Shown: positions 37,913 through 51,900, numbered from the stretch's first letter. The stretch: DNA of 64,000 nucleotides from Larus michahellis (GCF_964199755.1 NC_133930.1:63951962-64015961); one strand, 5' to 3'. Translations and numbers: made by a program. The notes: a model not told the origin generated them from the letters alone.

Positions 37913-40900
37913 ATGAAACAAAGCTGGTTTGTTTTACATTTAAAATAGATTTAACATAAAAAGTGATTTATTTTAAATGACAAATGTGAACCTTGTATTA
38001 TAAAGTACCTTTTTTCTGTATTTAGGAAATTTTGCCTGTAATAGCATATGCAATGTTTGGTACACAGCGAAAATAACACAAAATATGCTTTCACATAACG
38101 TAAACTTTCCTAAAATTTCCTAAAGTTCAGCTTTAAAAACTTGCTTCAGCCTGTTCTTATCCTTTCTTATCATCAGTCAGTGAAGTAAAATGTTAGCTTG
38201 AAAGCTGTCTTCAGTTCATTCAAATGATGTCTTGGGTAGGCACAGTTGTTCTTGTTAAAAGCAGATAGTTAAGCAGAATCAGAATACTTGGAAAACAGAC
38301 TTTTCTTGTCTGCCTGCTACTCTACAGTAAATTCATTGCTCACCACTTGAGGAAGCAAGAACTTTATTGCACCATCTGCATGATGATGCAATAAATGATG
38401 ATGACTCCTTCTGTGCATTGGTTCTATCATTCTCTTCCTCCTACTTAGCAGATTTCTTGTAGGGGAATGGTGATCGTTTCTGCTACACACCACCATACAA
38501 GTTATGTGGGAAGCCCAAATAATTATTCTGAAAATATTCAGACACCTGGCATGTACCCTCAGCGTTTAGAAGTGCAAAGGTAGTTACAAGTGAACATGCA
38601 CAACAAGGCTACCAGTGATAATCTTAGGGAAGACAAAATGCATATAAGCTGCTGTGAAACTCCCATTGTTTTGCCTTTGGCAAAGGGAAGGCACAGAGGT
38701 ACCACCCTCCTGCAATCCCTGAACGGCTGCATGGATACTTACCATTCACTGAAGTTCTTCCTGTTAGTTTGCCACCACAATAGCCACCTTCTCAAGCTAA
38801 AATAAAGCTGTCATCAGTGTTCCCATCCATACCATAGTCACAGAGGTACAAAGTTGCATGCATGAGGCCACACAAGAATTTGGTTTTGTTTTGTTGGTTT
38901 TGTTTGTTATAACAGTGGTGGTTTTGAAGTAAACAAGTACATGATGTCATTCGTATGGCGCTGACTGACATTAGATCTTCAGCGTATCTTTAGTACTGAC
39001 CATTCATTGTAGCTTTTGAATGTAAAGTAAGTCAAAAGAAAAGATGGTTAGTGAAGACCCTGGCAGAAAACATGAATATTTTATTTTATTTTTTTTATAT
39101 ATGCCAGTGTGGCTTTAATCTCTGAGAGTTGTATCAAAGTTAGGAGATCCAAGATTTTATCTAGCTAATTACCTCATGCCTTGAGAAGATGCTTAGCTTC
39201 TCAAGCTATGTAGACCCCTGCTGTTATCACTAGAAGGAAGCAAACACTAATTCATCCTGCCTGTGTTGCAGACATGTTTTACAAATAGATAGGTCACCTT
39301 CTGAAAGTGCCTCCGTTGACTGTAAGAAGATGCTTTGACAGCAGGATTAAACCAAATACTTTTGCACAGCTAACATTAAGAGATGCATGTCTAAAGAAAT
39401 TTTGCAGCACCTTTTCCTGGGCTCTGCTGTAGACTGTTTCCTGCTGGATGAGTTCTGTCTGCCTGGCTATGTTGAGTGTGTGAATGCAGTTTTGTGCATC
39501 CAAGAATATCAATAAATCAAGTCAGGCCAACTCACCTGGCTTGTCATTGCAACTTGAGTAATATTATACGTAATAGGATAAAAGACCTAAATTAGCTATT
39601 AGAGTTGAAAATGAAGCATTGGCATGAAATTATTGAATAACAGAGCATTCGTAATGTTCTGGATGCAGATTGTGTGGACTGTCTTGCCACCAGACAGATG
39701 GAATTCTGTTTATAGAACAATGTTGTATCGTTCAAATCTGACTGGAAGAGTCTTTCACTGGATCTGTTTTTAATGAGCTGTTTTGTTCTCTAATTATTTT
39801 TAATTAAATACAAGTTTTGTTGGTTTGTTTTTCTTTTTTAATAGATCAAAAAATTGTCTGCAGTAAGGGAAGAAGTGGGAGAGCTGCTTCAGTAAAGCAC
39901 TTAAGTGTGGGTGAGGCTGAACATCTAAGCATTGCAGGTGATTACACTTCTGCCAGAGTTTCTTAGGAACAGCTTCTGAAATCCAAATTAGAAAAATATA
40001 AAAATACTGATGCATTAGACTGATTTTACAATAGAGAGTTTTTATCAACTTTTTTCTTATGGCAGATCTGCCATTAAACATATCTGCATCTAAACAGCAC
40101 CCTGAAACATAATTGAAACTTGGAAATTTGTCTAGCTTCAAATTTGCAAAACTGTCTTTTTTACAGACTTGAATTTAAGAATGCATGTGGAATATATCAC
40201 AGCTTTGTTTATTCCAAATGGCTTGATTTGATAAGGATCAAATAGATTCTCAGTCTTCATGCTCATTTCTGCAGCCAGAAATATATTATCTTGAAAGTAT
40301 CTTTCCAAATATCACTAACAGCAATTTCATTCCATCATTTCAAATATCTTGGGGAAGAAACTTTCAGAAAACAGTAGACCATCAGGAATATAGGCACATA
40401 TGGAGTGTGTGCACACACACACAAACACCCTCCCTCCCCCTTCCCGCTTTTTTGTTGTTTTTCCATTAACTTTCAAAAAGATGAGTGAGTTTTCAGAATC
40501 TTGTGAGAAAACACTTTTAATCTCTTTTGCAAAATGTATTCACTTTAGTTGTGATCGGGTGTTAGAATCTACAGGTTTTGTTATCGTACTTACAGAGATG
40601 ACTCTTTATAATTGCTCTGTACAATCCCTAAAGATGTGAAAGTACATAACAACCCATGACAAGAAGTAGGACAAGTTATTGGCTTGACTTGCAGTAAGGA
40701 TGATTTATATGAGCTACTGGGAAAGCTCAGCATGGATTTAGTGGGGTAGTCCAGGAATGCAGTTGGCACATCTCTGTTGATTGGTTCTATACCAGCGGGC
40801 CTCTTGGTTGCTCATCTTTTTTTCATCTTCACTGTCCCCACGCCCCTCAACCTTTTTCTCCTTGGTCAGTTCCCTAATACTCGGATTCCGCCCTGTGCAT

Positions 40901-43724
40901 GCTTCTGCTTGCTTTTATTGCTGCTCTCCTCTGTCTCTTCCCTTCAGCAAGGGGCTCAGGAGCCCTGGAGGACTGAGGAATCAGAGGCCCAAGCAGAAGG
41001 TGCTTCTGCCCCTTTTCAGGTCTACTTCCTGTAACCCTGCAGCAGTGCTGGCCCCATCGTGCAGCCAGCACTCAATCCAAAGAGACGTGATGGGTTTGTC
41101 TTCTGCTTTGAACCTCATCCAGGATGGTGGTGTGCCTTCCCTCTTGGGAATAGTTGGGCATGATGTCTGTTTCAGGGAGCTGAAATAAGTAATGAGAAAA
41201 TACCGTAAGAAATGCTATATATACCATTGCAAATTCAGAGACTTTTTTTTTTTTTTGATTCTGGAAAGCACTTGTGGGTTTCAATGATTTTAGTTTTCAT
41301 TGAGGCTACAGTAGCTCCACAGGTGCATGGATAAACCTCTTGCAATCTGCAGTCTGTTTTGCATAACTAAATGTCAAAACTAAATTCACTAATGTCGAGG
41401 ATGAAAAGATCCTCTGCTCTGTTTAATAAAGCTTCACAATCTTGGCTTTTAATGATGTAGTCAGTGGAGAGTTTCTGTGGTCTAGTGATGTTTTGCACAG
41501 GCTGGTAAAGAGAGATGTGATCTGTCATTGCCTCTGTCAGCACCATTCTGTGTCTCTAGTGGCTGCAGATGCCCGAGTGCTTTGTACGCATGCATGCATT
41601 AAGATACCTGTATCAACTTTTTGTCCGTACAACAGTTATTTAGTTTTCACAACAAATGATTACATTGATCAGCCAAGGCTGGGACTTTTTCACGTCCCTT
41701 GAGTAAATTAGGGGACATAAAGGCAGTGAAAGTCCTAGTCTAGTTATTCTCATACTGACAAAAAAGCAGCAGCTTGGGATGGAATGGTGGGGCCAAGTCT
41801 CCTATGCTGAAGCTGAGCTGTGGAAGCTGGCTTGGTGAGAATTGAAGCTGTAAAACCTTTTTCTTTCAGAACTGAGATTGTTTCCCCAAAAAGCCAGTAG
41901 GGAGCTCTACTGTGTGTTGTCGTCATCCATCCCCTCTCACGCCTTTTAAAAAAGACAAACCTATTGGCTAACACTCTTAAAGTGTTAGGAGTACATTGTT
42001 GTCGTCCAACACTGAGGCGTCTTCATGGCCCTCTAGCTGTGTTCCAGACCAAAAAATTAAAATTTTGCAAGGTTTTTTTTTTTTCCTCACCCAGTTAGTG
42101 AATAAACTCTACTATGTCAAATGCAAGTTATTTATGTCTCATTATGACAACCCAGAAAGTTTCCAGTCTGTTCCCTGCCTGCTTCTTAAAGTTCCATTAC
42201 AAAAGATTTTTATGAGATCAACTGTAACTGTGCATTCCCAGTGTAGTTATGTGACCTGGTCTGTGTGAAATACAGTTTCTGAATATTGTGCATTTGCCAG
42301 GAAGTGGCAGAAATCAATTTCTTTAAGGTATTGATCTGGTATGCTGCAAGAATAACTCCCATGGTAAAAAAAGACTGAAATAAATTCTTGATTTACTTTT
42401 GTGGTAATTACATTAGTTTGAATAATTCCTTTTGAGTGAAACTGCAACATATGGGCATGTTCTGTGGTAAAATACTGAAAGTCTGATACATCAGGGATGC
42501 TTCATGCTATTGTACTCCTATGGCTGAAAGAGGTACTTAATTTTGTACTTAGGTGTGGTAATTCTCCTTGAAGTAGTTCAGGCCCATAAGATTGTGGTTT
42601 TTTTTCTTAGCGTAGCTTGCAGTGTGATGTTTGAGAAAGTGTTCATACAGGGCTTGTACTGAACCCTTTAAGATATTTATAGGTAGCTCTGAAATGCGTA
42701 GTCCATTTCTACCTGTTGTTTTTTATGCTATTATCTGGATTTCCTCCTGGCATTTGTGCTCTGTTGTTGCAAGGAAACTATTTCCAGACGTTTCCATATG
42801 GTACTGCTTTGTATGATTGCTGTCTCTAAGGTGGTGTTTGCGTATACTCAAATCTTTATGACATTGTCCCTTAGCTCTTGAGCAGTCATTTTGTATGAGT
42901 TGCTAACGTCTGTTTATAGATACGAACAAAAGCTGAAGTGATAAACTATATCCTCAGACAGGCATATGGGTCTGTTTGGGAGCAAGGTTTTTACAGAAGA
43001 AAAAGCATTTGGCTTTCGTCAAACAGAAATCATATTGGAGCTATGCTATCTTGCATTAATTGAGAACTATATTTTTTGCTGGCCAGTTCACTCTAGTGAG
43101 TCAGATTCTTCTGTGCTGTGACTCCTGTGGCTCACCGGCTTGCTTATACAAGAGCTGAAAGTGTGCCGGTGACCACAGCTGAGCTCTGTTCTTTAAAAAC
43201 ACTAATATCTGCCTTCAGCTCTTCAGCTGTGCCTTGCTTTAGACAGGGAGGAAAGACTTTCTTTTTACTTTGTATTTAAGTCTTTAATTTCCTTTTCAGA
43301 ATGCATTTCTGACACCACTAATAAACAATGTGCAGCAGTCGTCTCTGGTACCCTTACCAAATGCTTGCATAGAAGGAAGGAAGAGCATGTTACTCTATGC
43401 CTGAAAGACTAACAAATCCAGTTTCTCAAGAACGGTGAATAACGAAGGACATTCCAGACTGCCAGGACCAGCTCAAAGTGCACTAGCCTACAGCATCAAG
43501 TGTCTCCTTGTACGAACAATAGTTTGCAGGAAACTGTTGAGACAAAGGCAAATTTCTCTCTAAATATGATATAACAGAAAATGTGTTTAGCTGTCTCCAG
43601 ATTTGCCAAGACTCACCTCTGAATTGAAGAGGGCATGTGGGTGTAGAGAGACTGATCGAGTGGTGTAGCTCCATCTGGAGAACAAAGGTTCACTTTGGCT
43701 CAGGAAGGTATTTATGTCTTTTAG
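37913..43724. other. Intron sequence, no gene or clear repeat
   Basis: Nearly 6 kb without a recognised element. Open frames at 40777-41188 and 39800-40141 show no domain or coding character. Short homopolymers (a 14-T run ending near 41257) are present. Confidence 0.45.
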
Positions 43725-44560
43725 AGTTAGTTGAGGGCTAGTTTCTCTAGTTTGTCAAGATCAGTGTTAATTCTTGTTGGACCTCCAGTGTACATTCCCA
43801 GCTTTATGGTGTCCGTGTTAAAAAAAAGATACTTTTATCCTGCTAAACCACTTACGACCTGTCTGTTAATGACCTCTTTTATTTAGGTAATTCATGAAAA
43901 CACTGAGCAGCATCAGGCACAAGAGCAGCCGCAGGACTGATGACACATCTGTCCATTTGGACAAATTATAACTATTTTTAACTATCAAACCATTTATAAC
44001 TATTATTTCAGTGTATTTACCCAGTGCTTCACTGACCCTATAGCATTTCCTTCTGGACTGTCTCCCTGTATTATTTCTGAGAAGGTCCTGCGAGACAATG
44101 TCGTAAGCTCCATGGAAGTGAAAGTGTGTGACATCTGCTGCCTCTACCAGTAATGAGGGCTATTACAGCGTGGGAGAAAATTTTCGGTTTGATAATGATT
44201 TGTTCTTGAAAAATGGAAGTTGGTTGCCAGTCATCTTCTCCTCATTCTCTGGTGCTGACAAATAGTTTTTCTGACTTTTTTTTTTCACACCCTGGTATTT
44301 CTCCAGGGTGTGAAGCTATCTGGACTCTGTTTTTCTCTCATATTCTTTTTTCTTTTAGAGACCGTGACAGTTTGGCTTTCTTCTAGTCTTCTACTTCTTC
44401 ACTTATTTCCCCTGAGTTATCAAATATTACCACTTGTGGCTTTGAAGTTTCTTCAGATCACTCTTTTAACATTCTGAGATAAAACTTACGAAGGCCAGCA
44501 AATTCGTTAACAAGTAATTTATCTAGGTACTCTTTGATATATTCTCTCCCCAGTCTTAAG
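43725..44560 (-). mobile_element. Ancient CR1-type LINE fragment
   Basis: In reverse orientation it is collinear with old CR1 ORF2. In order come TTTGTCAAGATCAGTGTTAA, ACCTCCAGTGTACATTCCCA, CCAGCTTTATGGTGTC, GAGACAATGTCGTAAGCTCC, ATGGAAGTGAAAGTGTGTGA, then CAGTTTGGCTTTCTTCTAGT. Many substitutions and indels show great age. An inverted-repeat hairpin (44284-44314) sits inside it. Confidence 0.6.
44284..44314. other. Perfect 12-bp stem hairpin
   Basis: TTCACACCCTGG, 7-nt loop TATTTCT, CCAGGGTGTGAA. This lies in the ancient CR1 remnant but is not a feature I know of CR1. It may mark a small palindromic insertion or chance. Confidence 0.6.
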
Positions 44561-45013
44561 CTATTACAAGGCTGTTATGATTGTTCTGCTCACCTGAACG
44601 AAGCTGATCCTTTAGTGGAAGAAAGGCATTGAACTTGTTCCTTGAAGAGGTTTTATGGTTGGTTGTTTTCCCTCTGGACCAAGTAACTGACCAACATTGC
44701 TTTCGGTGTTCCTTGTAACTCCCGCTTGCCTTTCAAACAACTCCCACTGTTTGCCCTTCTTTTTCAGAGGTTGCCTGTGCAAGCCCTTGTTTTCTTTGCA
44801 ATCATTTTTATTAATGTGACCTATTTTATTTCATGTCTGTGTGTGCTTGGTTGGTTGTTGTTTTGATTAGGTTTTTTTCTGTCCTGCTTTTTCTTCGTTG
44901 TGGTTGAGGAAGAGTCAAATTTGCCATGTTGGTCTTTTACTATACTTCCCCATCCCTGTGCTGCATTGGAATAGTTTGCAGGAATGGTTGCACTGCTGTT
45001 CATAGCTGTGTTT

Positions 45014-45142
45014 TTTGTCGGCTCTCCTAAATGCTCTTTTGCCTTACATTTGTCTGCCTGAGATCTAACTTACCAGTTCCGAGTTTGACTTCAAACCAGC
45101 AAATCCAATATTCAGCTTGTTATCTATTATAGCCTGTACCCT
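45014..45142 (-). repeat. Unidentified dispersed repeat, copy B
   Basis: Inverted partner of 27551-27677 (see that entry); about 129 bp with roughly a dozen differences and a one- or two-base length difference. The similarity drops away at both ends. Confidence 0.75.
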
Positions 45143-46865
45143 GCAACTCCATAATAATTTTCTAGTGATTTTTCAAAACCACATCATATTCAGCAGTGAA
45201 CAAATGTAGGTTATAGACAAACTGCTCTGTTTTTTAATTTTCTTTCCTTTTTAATTTTATTTATCTCTCTGCACTCTTCCTTGAAGCCACATGCTTAACC
45301 TCTTTGGTATAGCCTTCATATCTGAAACACTGCGTGTAGTAGTATTTAAGTCACAGCACATATACATAGCGGTTTTTATAGTGAACAGTCTGAGATATCA
45401 TTTGTATTTATAATTTGTATTTATCATTCTCAAGGGACAGTGAGGAGCAGAAATAAAGCGTTAGGGCTGAGAAAAGCCCTTGGGTTTCTTGACTTCTGAT
45501 TCTGTTGTTTAGTCCCGATGGGATCTGGCTGCTCCACCTCTAAATACTTGGAACTATTAATACGCACAAAGTTAGGGTATTGGGATTTGACTTCTTTCAT
45601 TAAAATGCCATTTTTATTATTCATTGTAGTTTGCTGATAAGGCAAAGATTCCTCACACAGCTGAGGTATGTTGCAAATCTGTGGCTATTACAGGAAATGT
45701 AATGTTGAAAAGGCTTTTATTTAGTGATGTATCAAACAGTACCTTCTCTTTGAAGCTGTAATGACACTGATTGCTTTATAGATTTGGTCCTCCATGCAGT
45801 AGAACTGTCAACTGCAAATTGTGTAAATATTAGCTAATTGGATTAATTCAGTCAGTGGGAATGATTACTTTTGATTGTAATGTCTAGGGAAGAGTTACTA
45901 TGATTTTTTTTTCAGACTGAACAAATGGAGACTTTGTGGACATACTTGTTCACAAATGGCAGAATATACCATTCACAGAAGTGGAGATCTTCCTCTGTTC
46001 CTGAGCAGTCTGTTAGTAATTATGCTAGATATCTTGTGTACCTACACTCATTCAGATGAGTTTTCTAAGATAGATTCAGGGACCTAGTTTCCATAAAAAG
46101 AAACTGAGATTATATAGCAACTATATATAAACATAAAAAAGTAAAACACATTGTCAGTGTCTTTTACATAGAGTGTGCTGTCAGTTTTGTTCAATCTTAA
46201 CAGCCTTATGTTTCTTTTCCACTGGATATTTGGTGCAGTTGTACTTCTTGTCTGAATGGGGAGATGCACAGGGGTAATATAAGTAATTTATTAAGCAGTA
46301 TAGACTAATAATTTTGATTTCACAGGGAAGAATTCCAGGTGCTGTGAGATGTCACAAACTCTTAAAAATTCACATAACCATTTCTGTTTGATGTTTCATT
46401 TGTGACAGGCTGAAACCCAAGAGTGAAATGGTGATAGTATCTACATCTGATAGCAACCACATATTTTGAAGAAAAGGCAAAAACCTGTAACTTCTGAATA
46501 GTCATAGCATTAGTAACATAAAATTTTTCGCTATACCAGGTGCTTCTGAATACTAGATTTTTGGATCCTTATAAAACTGACAGTACTTCTGTGTGTACTT
46601 CTGATCTTTCTAAAAAATGATTTAACTTCTGCTCATTTTGCTAGCTCAAAATCTGTCCGTTTCAATGTTTGGGAGTCTTTTTTAAGTAGGCACTTCTGTT
46701 CAGCTCTGTAGGAGAGCTCATGTTATAAACGCCAAGTTCACACTTTTTAGATGAGACACAACTATACCATTGCAGGTTTACAACAATGTCTGTTATTATG
46801 AGTTCAAATGCAAATTTACCATGTCTTTCAGAATATTCTTCAGTAATTTTGATTAAAAACATGTG

Positions 46866-46912
46866 TATAGAATCATACAGTCAATTAGGTAGGAAAAGAC
46901 CTTTAAGGTCCT
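46866..46912 (-). mobile_element. CR1 tail remnant
   Basis: TAGAATCATACAGTCAATTA, then GGAAAAGACCTTTAAGGTC, match the reversed CR1 3' end. Only about 45 bp remain. Confidence 0.65.
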
Positions 46913-48441
46913 TTTTAAGGCCGTAATTTATGGGTTGCTGTGTTTTTTTTCCCTAAACTTTTGGGGGAGGGGAAAAATAATAAAAAGTTATCTTGTTTGC
47001 ATTTCTAAAGGTAGGGAAAATTCCGGATTGTGAGAAGACTTGCTCTTCTAAAAAGCAATATCCTTCAAAATATGATTTAATCCTTTTACGATGGTTGTTT
47101 TAGAAGCTTTTAATTAGGTTTAAGGTGGTGGTTTTGCCCTACACTGTGAATATAAGATTTAAATTTCTTGAACTTTTAATAGGGCTTTTCCTGAGTCAAT
47201 TTCCTGAGTTCTAGTTCCATGAGTATAGAAACAAACTTTACTGTCTGTAATTCAGAGAAAGTTAGTCTTTATTGAGCTTTTTCTGCTCTAACTATTAAGA
47301 AAGAAAAAAAGTAGTATTTTTGTAAGAAATCTAAATGAGAGGAAAAATTCTTAACAAAGAAACCAGAAAAAGAGGGCTGTGTTATCTTCAGTTTTTAAAG
47401 GAAGAGACGCTTCTGGAGGAATGCTGTGAAATACGTGTACAGGGGATCCTAACGTGGTGCCACAGCTTTGTAAGTGCTATGATATCTACAAAGTTTACTT
47501 CCACTTTCTGAAGTTGCTAATGCAGTGGTTGCTCTTTCTAAAATACCGTTATATCTTTAGCACTTGCAGGTTAAGGGCAAAGTTTTCCAATTTATATCAC
47601 TGCTTTACAATAACTATGTTGGGTTTCTTTCGCAGAAAGTGCTACGCAAAAGAAGTATAGAGAGCATCTTGACTTGTTCAATGTAGATTTATTGGTTCAC
47701 ATGTTTCAGGCATTCAGGTTCCACCAATAATTAGTCCAACATAAGCTTCTGCTTCTACTCACTTTTAAGAGCTGATTCTTAGTCCTGTGGATAATGGCAT
47801 TTATCCATGCACATCTCAAAGTAACCTCTCTTTCTGCAAGCCACTGCTGAATCCTTCAATTACATCAACTTTTACCTTTAGAAATACCTGGCTATATAGG
47901 TGATATAAAATAAACCCTAAGTGGTTCACAATAGTAGGCTTCGTTTTTAGTCGTATCATGGAGATCTGAGTAATTGTCTGTCTAAATCTGTTTTCAAACA
48001 GTGAGCTCCTATAGTGTAACCTTACTGTTTAGTTTCAATTGCAATTTCGTAAGCTAGTATGGTGTGTTGTGAGGTAACTTCACTCAACCTATGTGTGTTT
48101 GTGTCCTTTTACTCAAGAAATTAACTTCTTTCTTTAGTTAGGAATGCAAGTAAGTAAAAAATGGCAGCTATGACAAGCTGCGAAAGTTGCTTTCTCTTCT
48201 TCCCCATTAACTGGTCTGCAGTGCCAGTTGCTATGATGCAGCTGTCAAGCATGCGTGGAATAAATTCAGTGTAAAGCTAGCATCTGTTGCGGAGTCTCCT
48301 GCTGGCCTATATACAGATAGAGGCTAGTAGTCCAACAGCAGTGTTGGATGAAAGAAAGGTTATGCTATGCAGTGAAAAACATTTAGGGCTGTTGATAACA
48401 ACACATTGGGGTTTTCATATGGTTTTATAAAAGTATAGTAT

Positions 48442-48985
48442 TGTCGTGGTTTAACCCCAGCCGGTAACTAGGGCCACACGGCTGCTCGCTGACTGTCCGC
48501 CAGTAGGGTAGGGAGAAGACAGAGAAAAGGGGGGAAAAAACCTCCTGGGTTGAGATAAAGGCAGTTTGATAGAACAGTAATGGAGGAGGAAAAAAAAATG
48601 ATAATAATAACAACAACAACATCAACAACAACGATGGTAAAGAATATACAAAATAAAGTGATACAATGCAAGTTGCTCTAACCACCCGATGATCAGTTGC
48701 CCAACCCATCATAAGCAGTGATTGTGGATTCCTGCCCCCCAGCCAACCCCCATTTATACACTGAGCATGACATCTATGGTATGGAATATTCCTTTGGACA
48801 GCTTGTCCTGTCTATGCTCCCTCTCAGCTTCTATTGGAAGCTGAAAAAGTCCTTGACTAATGTGAACATAGCTTAGCAGCAACAAATCCAATATGTATTA
48901 TCAGTATTATTCTCATTCTAAGTCTGAAACACAGCAGCTAGTAGAAAAAAACAAAATTAATTCTATCCTGGATAAAACCAGAATA
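48442..48985 (-). mobile_element. Solo LTR of an avian endogenous retrovirus (probably ERVL-like)
   Basis: The + strand starts TGTCGTGGTTTAACCCCAGC and ends CCTGGATAAAACCAGAATA, the reverse of a well-known bird LTR that opens TGTCCTGGTTT. In that orientation a TATAAA box lies at 48753-48758, just downstream of the usual ATGCTCAGT phrase, which sets the transcriptional strand as -. The flanks AGTAT (48437-48441) and AGCAT (48986-48990) look like a diverged 5-bp target duplication, which suits ERVL-type integration. No gag, pol or env sequence adjoins it, so it is a solo LTR. An AAT/AAC microsatellite expansion lies within at 48598-48635. Confidence 0.85.
48753..48758 (-). promoter_or_regulatory. 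TATA box of the solo LTR
   Basis: TATAAA on the - strand, in the position expected for the U3 promoter of this LTR family. Any transcript would run antisense to CAMK4. Activity is not known. Confidence 0.5.
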
Positions 48986-51900
48986 AGCATCAAGAAGGTG
49001 AGAGGTGGATTTCAAACATTTCAGTAAAACAGACAGTGAAGTGAAAGAGTTCATTCATTCAAATTATAAATAAAAGTTAGGAGCAGTCCCCGGGTGGCTG
49101 TCCAGTTTTCTTGACATGAAGAGCAGGCAGTCGCACAATCAAGATTACCTTAAAAGATTTATCAGGAGCACATATGCTTAACTATATGATTCTATATAAA
49201 TATTTCTGTTGAACAGCATTTGAAATAAATCTGTCACTTGAAGCTACAAAATTCTCTGCAATTACAACAGTCCACTCAATGAGTGTCTGATTTTTAACTG
49301 TGAGGAGATATATAGTCCTTTAATATTAAAGCGCAGGAAGAGGGCAAATACAAACACTTGAGAGAGTACAGACAGCAAATAGGTGAGTGAGTTAGTAAAT
49401 GTCAAACATCTACTTTCCGAATAAATTTCTTTCTTTGGCCTCTTACATTGAACATATTTTTAGTGAGATTGTAAGTGTCCTCAGCTTGTACTTTCCTCAT
49501 AATGTCTTGAAATGCTGACCGAGGTCCTAAAAATGCATGGAGCAGAGTAACCCCCAGATGGCAAAGGATTATTTAGGAATATGCTTAGAGCCTAAGGCCA
49601 TTCATGTTCATGCTGTCAAAGTTGTCCAAGTTTACTTTCAAAGAAATTTTGAGCTTAACCTGAAAAGGGATGGATCACAGGAAAAGACTGAGGTCTTTTG
49701 GAGGCTCTAGATGTTCCAGCACTACCAAGGAAACATTGTAGGAAATGCATCTCTTCCTTTTTTTCCTGATTAGTTGTATGGCTCTTATGGAACTTTTCCT
49801 AAATTAATCTTTGGAGCAGGCTCAAAAATCTTTTTCTTCAAAATGGATCTTTTTTCTGCCTTCTCTTAAAACCCATTTTATTTATTAGAAGTTTACGTAA
49901 GTGTACTTATCTGCTCTAAATTTGCAACAAAAGGAAAAGCTTTCAGATTGATCATAGTCGTGAAAATTACTGGTTTGCTGTGAACCAATACTATTTACTT
50001 GAGGAAATTATGGAGATTTGGGGGATTTAAATGACAAAATAAGCTTATTTTTAAGAGTGAAAGGCTTTGCGGATAGGAGGGTAGTATAAAAATAGAAACC
50101 TGCAAGAAGAGAGAACAAAAAGATGTGGTTCTGCTCTGAAAAGAAATACTGTGAATAGCATTGTAGAGTTTGTGCAGACAGATAAAAATTCTTTTTGTAT
50201 TTTGTTGAGTCCTGGATTAAATCTCCTGATTTTTATAAAAGAGATTTTTTTTTCTACTCCTTCTAATAGTGCATGACCAATAGTAATGATTCTTCGGTCT
50301 GAACTGAAGCCTCAACTTGTGAAGGCACTTGAGAACTGAAGTCAATGATATTACTCTTATGATTAAAATTAAGCATGGGTTTAAAAGTTGTAACAGGTCA
50401 GGGCCACATAACACAGTGTAACTGAGGATGTTCAAATAAAATAGTATCAGCTCGCTCTCCTTTCTGTTCGCTCTGTGTGAAAATTTACCATGCTTTCTCC
50501 AAGTCCATAAAACAAGCACAATTTCCAATGTCGGCCCCTGGATATGTTGAGTAAAATTATTCTTGTGTAAGATAAATGGCCACAGTTGTCTGCTGTACGT
50601 TTAATTTTAGTCTGTAAGGTGCTGCAATGATTAGTAAAATGTAGTGAATTAAGTCTGTCTTTCATAACAGTATAATACAGCATATTTACTTGGATTTTAC
50701 TGGGGGCAGATGCAGCTCACATGACTTGTGCACGACTCCTACAGATTACGGTGCCACTGAAGCAGTTGCTAATGTAGTCATCTGATCAGAGAGCGAAGTT
50801 GGTAGATTCCATTCCTCTACTGTGGGAAAAGGTACTTTCATGTAACCTAAAGCACATTTTATTTCAGAAGTGAGATATTTTTAATTACTAAACAGCTTTG
50901 CATGGGTATCTTTTAAATGGGCGTCATCTGGAGCTTTTCACCACAACCTGTGATTTTGCTGACTTGAAATTTAACTGTTTGCTTCTGTGCATTATTTTCT
51001 TTCCTAAGAAGAAAGATAATTTCAATGATTTATGAACTCAATTCCAAGATCTTTAAATAGGCAGGAAAATTAAAAAGTCAGAGTAACTGCAGATGTGTGT
51101 TCTGTCAGTAACTGACAGAACAGCAGTTATTTTAGAAGGCTGCAGGGAGACGGGGTGGAGGCTGAGTACCAGTAGAGGTCCAGCAAATGTCTGATCTGAA
51201 GCACAGCAGCATTTACATACCTGTCATTCAGAAACCTTATAAGTCTACCAGATTTGGATGTGGGATCAAAACGAACTGGTGAGGTTGCCTACGTTTTTCT
51301 TTTAATAAAAGAAGAGTGAGTAAGATGTGTTGATAAGTCGTTCCTAACTGTACTTATGCAAAATCAGTTTTAGCGTTTTGAGAAGTAAGGCTGCCCTCCA
51401 TAAAAAGCGATGTCAGCAAACTGTTTTTGAACCAAAGGGTGAGATTAGTCTTAGTTATTTCTACAGCATTGTGTGTTTATGTAACAATGTATGTGCATTT
51501 ATGAAGCAGAACTGGAACAGATGTGTTCTGGACTCTCCAGATGCTTTTCCCAAGGGCATTGTTTTGAGCGTAATGAAATTTGAGCGTAAACTGGAGAAAC
51601 AGGGATAGTGAATAATTACAGCTGTGTAAAACCCAAGTCAGTAGTTGCTTCTCTGCTGCATCATTTTATAAACCAGTTATTGTCTTTATCAGAATAAACC
51701 AGAATTGTCATTAAAATATACATTCATTACACAGTCTTCACACACGTCCCATATACGAACAAGAATTCCCCATCCAAAGTGAAAGTAACATCCCCACAAC
51801 ACTGACAAAGGTTGATGATTTACACACAGTCCACCCCGCATCCTTTCACCACCATTGCAACAGAAATTGTAAAAATTATAACCAGTTCTTGTTTGCAAAC

